64,000 nt of DNA from assembly GCF_910592395.1 (NCBI RefSeq), contig NC_088324.1, positions 1,240,001 through 1,304,000 on the forward strand, read 5' to 3'. This stretch comes from Lineus longissimus (Eukaryota; Nemertea; Pilidiophora; Heteronemertea; Lineidae). The notes beneath the pieces were generated by a model. It did not search any database. It was not told where the DNA came from and worked only from the letters and a program-made list of their open reading frames with translations. Positions 1 through 10,300 of the stretch are shown here, piece by piece. Each line of letters begins with the position of its first letter. Positions within the stretch are counted from its first letter, which is position 1. The position numbers were made by a program, and so were the translations under genes.

Positions 1-822
1 TACATTCTATAGAGAACTGTCTAAGAAAATTAATATGGATATATGTAAAGCTGATAAATATACGACTAACTCCATCAAGAAACATATTAAAGAACGATAT
101 TTATCTTTTTGGTACGAAAACTTTTATCTAAAATACAGAGACTCTAACGAGGGAAAATTCTGTACATATGTCTCTTTTAAAAATAGATTCGTTTATGAAA
201 ATTATCTTGACGATGTCCATAATAGGGATCATAGAACCGCTCTCATTAAACTCCGCATAAGTAATCATTGTCTTTTAATTGAAAAGGGTCGTCACTGTCG
301 TCCCATCATACCAAGGGACGAACGCTGGTGCCCTCACTGTTCTATTCAGGGAAATAAGGAGATTGAAGACGAAATGTATTTCCTTTGCTCATGTCCCTTT
401 TTCTCTTGTCTCCGTGACAAATATCTTAACTTGAAAAGAATTGGATTAAAAAGTGAGCTCCAAAATAAAGATTTTTTGTTCTACCTTTTAACAGCTGAAA
501 AAAATGTAGCCCGCCTCACTGGCAAATTTTGCTTCCTTGCTTACCAAATAAGGAAAACGGTATAGCTCATCATGTATTATATTATAACCTTGAAGGTCAA
601 CACTGCTGAATACTACATTATATACCTCATTTATGATCACCGATCTTCTTCCACTCTTAAGTAATCTAAGTATTATTTGACTACTTTAATTACTTAGTGC
701 TCTCTTTCTTCTTACATTCTTTATGCACTGCACTTATGTTTATTGTACTTTCATCTTATGTAAAATGTAAATTTTTATACGGATTCAATAAACGATTTGT
801 AATTTGTAATTTGTAATTTATG
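1..822 (+). mobile_element. 3' end of a non-LTR (LINE) retrotransposon
   Basis: An open frame enters from the left window edge (codons from position 2) and stops at 563-565. Its tail has the signature seen at the C-terminus of many LINE ORF2 proteins: an R-x2-L-x-K-L-R-x-S stretch followed by H-x-L-x-I-E-x-GR, then a Cys-x2-Cys...Cys-x4-Cys cluster around ERWCPHC and the IEDE-x-YFLCSCP block (about positions 230-410). The 3' UTR ends in four head-to-tail copies of a TTTGTAA heptamer at about 794-822, as expected for target-primed LINE insertions. Only the C-terminal domain is present; endonuclease and RT catalytic motifs would lie upstream of the window. The clade was not assigned. Confidence 0.8.
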
Positions 823-1237
823 ATAATGATAATCAGGTGAGAATCGATTTGTCCTAGTATTGGTATTAGTGTTTTCTTATATTGAGGCATGTTGTAATAC
901 AGTTGGTAACATAAAGGGGTGGCTATTAAGTAGTTTTCTAGGGATCGATCAGACTTGAAAAGCTTAAAACTCCTCAGTTTGTCCTTTACATTGTAGTTAA
1001 TAGAAGGACTATTAACATGACCAACAGAGGCTGATCGGACCATTCTGAAAAAAATCTCGAGTTGAGAGATTGCTATCGGCACCGCATTCACCCGCCAAAT
1101 CCGCGGTCCAAAACCCTCAGAAAGCTCATCACTTGTCGCAGTGGTCAGGGTGAGGGACGAAGCCTGACCACTGCGTCCGGAGGTGCAGTGAGGTAATGCC
1201 TGCTATTAGCAGTTAAGTCGTGAAATCCTCATTTCAG
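823..1237. other. Non-coding; presumed intron upstream of channel exon A
   Basis: I see no exon here. The stretch contains a perfect 13-bp hairpin at 1137-1175 (listed separately). The channel exon encoding TM1 and the FPxVTxCN-type segment is not in this interval, so it should lie left of the window. Confidence 0.4.
1137..1175. repeat. 13-bp perfect stem-loop, dispersed hairpin family
   Basis: Arms 1137-1149 and 1163-1175 are exact reverse complements (CGCAGTGGTCAGG / CCTGACCACTGCG) around a 13-nt loop. Related ends with the core TGCGTCCGGAGT follow here and near 25441, and a diverged form is near 31220, so this is probably a remnant of a small palindromic MITE family. Confidence 0.5.
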
Positions 1238-1393
1238 AATGAGCAAGGCATGGGAGGCTGGTATCTACAGAAAACTTGAAGTCTTCTACGGGGCTGACGC
1301 TGAAGCAAGGAGAAATATTACCAACTTAGATGACCGGAATATGACCCAGACGCTGCTAGATATGGCCCACACGAAGGAAGATTTGATTAAAAA
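1238..1393 (+). CDS. DEG/ENaC exon A (N-terminal ectodomain)
   Basis: The acceptor is CTCATTTCAG before 1238 and the donor AAAAA|GTAATT follows 1393. It encodes M-S-K-A-W-E-A... through H-T-K-E-D-L-I-K, with two N-glycosylation sequons (NIT, NMT). It starts and ends in phase 2. Joined to exon B it recreates the family pattern of a His-x2-Glu-Asp segment followed by C-x-W-x-G-x2-C. On its own it would be easy to miss, because a stop follows directly after the donor. Confidence 0.8.
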
Positions 1394-4300
1394 GTAATTA
1401 TTCCTAAAGTTATTGAGAATTGATAGTGTTCAAAACTGTAGTTTTTGAAAAGATGTCATGTAGTGATCTTACTTACTGCGGAAAATGAGGTTAACGCATT
1501 GTGGTGTCATACTATTTGTTGGACCGTATCTTTGTTGGGCTATCAGGCGCGTAATATTGCTTGGGTCGTATCTCTGTGGGAATGAGGAACTGAACGAACC
1601 CTAAGGAAAAGGTTTTTGTGATATTCCATAATATTGATACTCAAAAACGTCGATTGATCATGCAGCCCGTATTTATACGACCCGAATTTAATGATGATAT
1701 CATGTTTAGGTGCACATGGAAAGGGCATTACTGCAGCTATCATAACTTTACACAGCTGGTGACAGATTTTGGAGTTTGTTACATTTTCAATGATCTTCAA
1801 GCGAACGAGTCTGTCCGTGATCCAAGTGACTATGAAGTCGAGAACACGGGTGAGTATGGCCTGCCTGGACACAACTCTAATCGTACAGCCAAGATATACC
1901 TGTAACAAAGTGAGGGACAGCGGTGTAGTCCAGGACGTTGTCGACCCATGAATGGGAGATAGTTGATTCGATATTTAGGCGAGTCATAGCTTAATTTCCC
2001 TGCTGCTTCCTCTGCCACGGAAAAAGCTTCTATGGAGAGGAGACCGGTTGCTCGTAGCTTTGCGCATAGCAAAGTGTACCAGTAAAACATCATTATCATT
2101 TAGACGGTTCGGCTGGCAGCAAAACACATCAACAGTATCCATATCAACAGCGACAGTGTCAATCTCAATTTATTTTTACTTCTTAGGGGCATCATTTGGA
2201 CTACAATTGTACCTTAACGCCGAAGAGTACGAACGCTCACCCGGTCCCCGATTACCAGCGGGAATCCAGGTGCTGATATTCAACGGCAATGACCGACCTC
2301 GGGTGTTAGATTTAGGCACGGCTGCGTCAGTGTTTGAAATTTCTAGAGCTGCCCTGCATGTCTCAAGCGTGAGTATTACACTGGCAGTCGGCGCAAGAGC
2401 TGTCCTGGTCGAGTGTCTCAAGCATGAGTATTACAGTCGGCCCTAAAGCTGCCCTGCGTGTCTCAAGTGTAAGTATAACAGTCGGCCCCATAGCTGCCCT
2501 GCGTGTCGCAAGCGTGAGTATTACAGTCGGCCTCAGAGTTTCCCTGCGTGTCTCGAGTGTGAGTATTACAGTCGGCCTCAGAGTTTCCCTGTGTGTCTCA
2601 AGCGTGAGTATTACAGTCGGCCTCAGAGGTGCCTTGCGTGTATCAAACATGGGCAATTCCGTCGGCCTCAGAGTTTCCCTGCGTGTCTCAAGTGTGAGTA
2701 TTACAGTCGGCCTCAGAGCTGCCTTGCATGTCTCAAGCATGAATATTACAGTCGGTCCCAGAGCTGCCTTGCGTTTCACAAGCGTGGGCGTTTCTGTCGG
2801 CCTCAGAGCTGCCTCGCGTGTCTCAAGCGTGAATATTGCAGTCGGTCCCAGAGCTGCCTTGCATGTTTCAAACGTGAGTATTTCAGTCGGCCCCAGAGCT
2901 GTCCTGCGTGTCTCAAGCATGAGTATTACAGTCGGTTCCAGAGCTGCCTTGTTTGTCTCAAACGTGAATATTGCAGTCGGTCCCAGAGCTGCCTTGCTTG
3001 TCTCAAGCGTGAGTATTGCAGTCGGTCCCAGAGCTGCCTTGCATGTCTCAAACGTGAATATTACAGTCGGCCCCAGAGCTGCCTTGCGTGTCTCAAACGT
3101 GAATATTACAGTCGGCCCCAGAGCTGCCTTGCGTGTCTCAAGCGTGAATATTACATTCGGTCCCAGAGCTGCCTTGCATGTCTCAAAGGTGAGTATTACA
3201 GTCGGCCTCAGAGCTGCCTTGCATGTCTCAAACGTGAGTATTGCAGTCGGTCCCAGAGCTGCCTTGCATGTCTCAAACGTGAATATTACAGTCGGCCCCA
3301 GAGCTGCCTTGCGTGTCTCAAACGTGAATATTACAGTCGGCCCCAGAGCTGCCTTGCGTGTCTCAAGCGTGAATATTACAGTCAGCCCCAGAGTTGAAGG
3401 TATAATTAGGCTCATAATTGTGAGACTAAGAGGAATTAAAAAGAAAGAAAGAGGATTGCAGCATAGGTGATATCATTATGTTTCATTAGCATCATTAGTT
3501 GCAATATTACCGAGCTGTCGGCTGCCCAGTCACCTCCCATTCTAGATAAGTAGTGCCCATCAACAAATTGCACAAAAATAGGAAGATTTCTAAATCTGAC
3601 TAAATGATCACGCTATTTCGATGTTAGGGTGGTTTCGCAGGCGCACGGATAGCACGACGTGAACGTTTAGCTAGACGTAACCGTTTTATTTACTGCTGCG
3701 TCATTTTGGTGGTTTCGCTGCGCACGAGAAAACGGTTACGTTTAAGTCTAGGTGGCGCGAATTTTGAAAATGGCGGCACTCAGAGAACTCTTGCATTTGG
3801 CGATTGAAAATGAAGATGATGAGTTTGTGTACCTCCTTTTTGAAGAAATGGCGGTGCCAAGGGGGGTAACATATGATCCAGCGTTGCCTAGATTCGATTT
3901 AGAGACTTACACGGACGATCAATGTTGGAACGAATTCAGATTCCGTAAAGATGACATTCCTGTGCTCTGTCAATGCATAGTAGTTTACAGAGCCTGCCCC
4001 TGGCTGTGCCACACCCGTGCACCACTCTAGACCTGCCTTCACAACATGAACAAACAAGACAACACATTCCATCATCATCATGACCATGGATGGCCGGGGA
4101 AATATCCACATCATGACATGCATGAAATGCATGCGGCACAAGTGTCAAGTGTACATCCATGACCATGGGAGCGAAACATCGGCCACCGCACTTCATCATC
4201 TTTTTTCGCCTGCAAGGATAGGCGATATCGACTACAAAAGCCATTTATTTGCAGCACAATATTCCTAATAACTATTACAGGTGCTACTCAGGATGTACGA

Positions 4301-7300
4301 CTTCTGTGTCAGTGAAAATTCGTCAATTTTGCTGTCCGTTTAGACTTACGTGTATCGAGCCCGCTATCCGTCTTTTCCCTCCGTTTACGCGAAGGGACGT
4401 TGCGTACGACATCACGACACCGCAAGTAGTGATGACGTCACCGCTGCTAATTGTTCACGTCACGCTATCCGTGCGCCTGCGAAACCACCCTGTTGACTCA
4501 GATTTGACCCGAATTAGCTCTCCATGCGTCGAACCTTTCCATGTAATGTGGAAGATGCACTAGAAATTACTTCCTGGAGCTATGGATATCGATTTTTCCG
4601 ACGTCACGCTGATGGCGCTCGATTACCCCGCTACTGCGACGATAATGGAATTGACCTTGCGTCTTAATAGCGGGGTGACGTGAACTCTGATCTCGGCGTG
4701 CACTCGCATGGTGGGAAAGATCTTTCGTGCAGGTCTTGTGCGTGTTCAAAATAACGAATAACGTGTTTTTCTACTACCAAAGAGCTTAAACAAAATTGGA
4801 AAATCATCCAACAGCAGAAAACAGTTTACTGATGAACCACAAGAAGAACAAACATACTGAAGTAAAAAGCCGCCTACTCCTTTAACTTACTCGTTTTCCT
4901 ATGGAGAGTTTCCATTCTCATTGGCGTATATCTCGACGAAGACTCCACAGAAGACTTACGTTTGGTTTAGAGAAATCTATGAGATGGTGATACAGTCGTC
5001 TGATGTTGTATATGCCACCAGCACCACTGAAAATATTAATACGATTGTTTCTTCAGATGAGCCGCCTATCAGATCCTTACGGTGACTGCGCCTCGAAAAT
5101 ACTGAGGGACTTCAAGGTGTACTCTTTCCAATCCTGCCTGGCAGAGATATTCACCAACGCAACAGCAGAGCAATGCGGTTGTATCGGATACGGACAAAGA
5201 TGGGTCGGACCCGACAGGCCTCCGTATTGTAACTTTTCAACCAAGTATGGTTGTTACCATGACGTCAGTAAGTTGAATGCAAGCGATGTTCTGGAAGTCC
5301 GCGCCAATGTTTTCAAGACATTTACGTTGCGTTTGTGTGTTGATATTCTGGTTACTGTATAGCACAGGCAGGACACAACCGAAATGTTAAAAATCTGACA
5401 ATTTCAATTTCAACTTTTAACTTTTAATTTTCGTTGGTATTAAATGCCCACATAAAAGTATGCACCATACGTAAACAGATAAGCGCTCTAATAGATAATT
5501 CTAAAATACCTTGGTACCGTAAAGTCAACTTTTAAATGGAAAATGCATAAGCCTCGTTCTGAGAGTGGAGTGTTTTGGACACGCAACCAAGATGCTCTAC
5601 CAAAGTTCCCTCGGGTTGCACTAAAATGTGGAACCATGCACACAGCTCACTTCAGAAGTTTGAGGCTCTCAAAACACTGCTTCAAACACAAATCAGCCAA
5701 GGAAGCATCAACCAGCCTAAGTTTTTTAATGAGCACTACACATATTTGCTGAGAAAAACGCTCCAAATAGCCCATTTGCGCGGATTTTAGCATCACTTGA
5801 GCGAGCCGATGCGGACTTCCTATGCGCGCTGCCGTAACATAATGTAAACAACGGCGCTACCGGCGCTCCGGGCCGGCGATGGATGGAATTTGCCAAATTC
5901 GCACATATTCAAGTTATTTTCGTGGCCTATCTTTTTAAGTTTGAGGTATTTTAGAATAGAAATTGAACCCGAGGCAGAGGACCTTGGTTGAGTTACCAAG
6001 ACACTCGAGGGTGGAGCTAAAATTTCGTCCAAACCCGAGCCGATAGGCGAGGGTTTGGACTGTATTTTAGCTCCACCCTCGAGTGTCTTGGTAACTCAAC
6101 CAAGGTCCTCCGCCTCGGGTTCAATTCCTTAAACCAAATATGCAGGAAGGCTCTCGGAGGAATGCGAGTCCCTGATGATGATGATATGTTATAAATATGA
6201 TATATCCTGAATAAGACTTGCGATTCGACCAAAGGCAAGACTGGATCAGAAGAACAACAATCAGTTCGAGAACCGTCACTTTTATTACATATTGATATCT
6301 TCATCCGAGCTGGAAATAATCGGCCTTATTCTTGCTGATGTTGTTATTCCAAACTCCCGTTCGTCCACCCACACCTGTCAATCTTACTGAAGTTATTAAT
6401 TGGCAGACTCCGGTTCGTCCACCCACACCTGTCAATCTTACAGAAGTTATTAATTGGCAAACTCCCGTTCGTCCACCCACACCTGTCAATCTTACAGAAG
6501 TTATTAATTGGCAAACTCCCGTTCGCCCACCCACACCTGTCAATCTTACTGATGTTATTAATTGGCAGACTCCCGTTCGTCCACCCACACCTGTCAATCT
6601 TACTGATGTTATTAATTGGCAGACTCCCGTTCGTCCACCCACACCTGTCAATCTTACTGATGTTATTAATTGGCAGACTCCCGTTCGTCCACCCACACCT
6701 GCCAATCTTACTGATGTTATTAATTGGCAGACTCCCGTTCGTCCACCCACACCTGTCAATCTTGCTGATGTTATTAATTGGCAGACTCCCGTTCGTCCAC
6801 CCACACCTGTCAATCTTACTGATGTTATTAATTGGCAGACTCCCGTTCGTCCACCCACACCTGCCAATCTTACTGATGTTATTAATTGGCAGACTCCCGT
6901 TCGTCCACCCACACCTGCCAATCTTACTGATGTTATTAATTGGCAGACTCCCGTTCGTCCACCCACACCTGTCAATCTTACTGATGTTATTAATTGGCAG
7001 ACTCCCGTTCGTCCACCCACACCTGTCAATCTTACTGATGTTATTAATTGGCAGACTCCCGTTCGTCCACCCACACCTGTCAATCTTACTGATGTTATTA
7101 ATTGGCAGACTCCCGTTCGTCCACCCACACCTGCCAATCTTACTGATGTTATTAATTGGCAGACTCCCGTTCGTCCACCCACACCTGTCAATCTTACTGA
7201 TGTTATTAATTGGCAGACTCCCGTTCGTCCACCCACACCTGTCAATCTTACTGATGTTATTAATTGGCAGACTCCCGTTCGTCCACCCACACCTGCCAAT

Positions 7301-10300
7301 CTGACTGATGTTATTAATTGGCAGACTCCCGTTCGTCCACCCACACCTACCAATCTTACTGATGTTATTAATTGGCAGACTCCGGTTCGTCCACCCACAC
7401 CTGTCAATCTTACTGATGTTATTAATTGGCAGACTCCCGTTCGTCCACCCACACCTGTCAATCTTACTGATGTTATTAATTGGCACACTCCCGTTCGTCC
7501 ACCCACACCTGTCAATCTTACTGATGTTATTAATTGGCAGACTCCCGTTCGTCCACCCACACCTGTCAATCTTACTGAAGTTATTAATTGGCAGACTCCG
7601 GTTCGTCCACCCACACCTGTCAATCTTACTGATGTTATTAATTGGCAGACTCCCGTTCGTCCACGCACACCTGTCAATCTTACTGAAGTTATTAATTGGC
7701 AGACTCCCGTTCGTCCTCCCGCACCTGTCAATCTTACTGATGTTGTTATTCCAGACTCCGGTTCGTCCACCCACACCTGTCAATCTTACTGATGTTAATA
7801 ATTGGCAGACTCCCGTTCGTCCACCCACACCTGTCAATCTTACTGATGTTATTAATTGGCAGACTCCCGTTCGTCCACCCACACCTGTCAATCTTACTGA
7901 TGTTATTAATTGGCAGACTCCCGTTCGTCCACCCACACCTGTCAATCTTACTGAAGTTATTAATTGGCAGACTCCCGTTCGTCCACCCGCACCTGTCAAT
8001 CTTACTGATGTTATTAATTGGCAGACTCCGGTTCGTCCACCCGCACCTGTCAATCTTACTGATGTTGTTATTCCAGACTCCGGTTCGTCCACCCACACCT
8101 GTCAATCTTACTGATGTTATTAATTGGCAGACTCCGGTTCGTCCACCCGCACCTGTCAATCTGACTGATGTTGTTATTCCAGACTCCCGTTCGTCCACCC
8201 ACACCTGTCAATCTTACTGATGTTATTAATTGGCAGACTCCCGTTCCTCCACCCACACCTGCCAATCTTACTGATGTTATTAATTGGCAGACTCCCGTTC
8301 GTCCACCCCCACCTGTCAATCTTACTGATGTTATTAATTGGCAGACTCCCGTTCGTCCACCCACACCTGTCAATCTTACTGATGTTGTTATTCCAAACCA
8401 CCGTTCATTCACCCACATTCACCCACATTCACCCGCACCTGTTACAGATGTTGTTATTCCCGTTTGTTCACCCACTCCTGTTAATCTTATTGATGTTGTT
8501 ATTGTAGACTCACGTTCGTTTACCCACACCTGTTAATCATTGCCAACTCCCGATCATTCACCCACATGTGTTAATCTTACTGATGTTGTAATTGCAGACG
8601 CCCGGTCATTCACGCACTCGTGCACCCATTCCTGCAAACGAAAGGACTACACTACAACCTTATCCAAAACGGGCCTCTCCACGACTAGCATCGGCGCCTT
8701 GCTGGATGTCATAGAGTCGGACGCGACCTTGCTGGCCAAGTACAGGAAAGCTTTACTCCTCAGGCAACTGGTGGATGAGAAGACTGTTCATAATGACTTG
8801 GCTATGTTACGAGACCTTTATAATTGGCATTGGAATGTCCAGGAAGGAGTTCAGGCCCCCCTACGTCACGAAATGAAGGAGATGAAGGAAGGAATAGGAA
8901 AGGCTTTACCGGAATTAGCATCTCTGTGGAATTTGATGGATGGCATGATTAAGAACTTAATCAGAAATTACGAATTTGTGTTCAGGGTTACCACCATTGA
9001 GAATTATTTGAATCCCGAGATAGTCAAACTAGAGATGCGAACATGGGAGCTAACCATTAACACACTCCCTTGGGGCCTAAAGCCGAATATGTTTAAGAAT
9101 GACTCCCGTGCCCAGAATATCGTCAACCACCTGAAAGGACGACTGGAACACTACTTCTCTGAATCAAGTGCTTTGATATATTCAGTTGCGAGGATGTACA
9201 ACCTCTACACCATAAAGATCTTAAAGGAGAACAACGTCGCGTATAATGGGATGACCATCCCACGGAAATTCATCAACCAGAAGAGGGCCACAATCATTCA
9301 AGCGATCTACAACTTTTCGAACTCAGAGCGGGTTTTACAGGACAAGATGGATCGATTCCAAAACATGGCCAAGAGACTTCATTCAGTAAACAAGACGGAA
9401 TTCGAAACATTGTACAACACGATGTTTGCAGCAGCAAATGAAATTAATGGAGTTTACCTCAACCAGTTTCGGTCCGGCACTCAGAATTTAAATGAGGAAA
9501 TGAAGAAAGTTAGTGAGTCATTGGCGGATGCAATTAAGGTATTCAAGGAGAATCATGTTAAAGTGTCGAATTTCTTCTTGGAAATACTCAAACTGACAGA
9601 AGAGTACGAGTGGAAGATGTCAAGGTATGGTGTCCATGCAGTGGAGAATAATTTCACAGCTGTAGTGAGGCAAGCGCACGACTTGATGCCCGTCTGGCAG
9701 AACGTTACAAAGGAAAGGCTTGTTGAGCTCTTCACTCCCGCATCTAACTTCCAGGTCCTGATCACCAAATACAGACGCGAAAACTACGTATTGATGAACA
9801 CTCTGACTAAGTTTGAAGCGGCAAAGGCGAACTTAAATACTATTGATGACGTCGATAATGCTATAACTGCTATTCAAAGAGACTTGCCACTCCTCAGTGT
9901 CCATTTCGCTGCGGTGACTACCAACTTGTTACCGCTACTCCGGCATTTACGCAGGACATTTCAAGACATGTTCGAGCTGATCGGTAGGGTGGACAATGCC
10001 AAGTATACCTTCCTCCAGAAATTTGAGTATGTGCTTAATGAGATAGTGTCGTTTAATAAAAGTCTGCATATTGATGACGTCATGATACGGTGAGTAGAAA
10101 CCAGTCAGCTTCACGTACTTAACGGATGACAAAAGTTAAATACCAATTTACTAAGTATTCATTCATGTAATCAATTAACTAATGCTAATATTATTTCTAC
10201 TATCATCTTGAGGAAACCTCCAAATCCGAACTTTACCCACTGAAGAGCACATCTCAGTAGTCAAGGCGCGGAGGGAGTGGGGGGGGGGGGGGCTCCGGCG

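Noticed and set aside
2424-3470. 348-codon (+) and 350-codon (-) repetitive frames
   Set aside because: They follow from a stop-free 45-bp period; several frames on both strands are open at once, and the array is explained by exon C's donor junction.
5543-5752. Conserved small protein (M-H-K-P-R-S-E-S-G...) shared by three loci
   Set aside because: Present only inside the foldback repeat copies; conservation reflects repeat identity, and the frame ends differ among copies.
6301-8536. Proline-rich NLT-containing repeat protein frames (up to 584 codons, both strands)
   Set aside because: 54-bp period effect; the frames shift at 52-bp variant units and end in stops; the exon E acceptor homology indicates intron.
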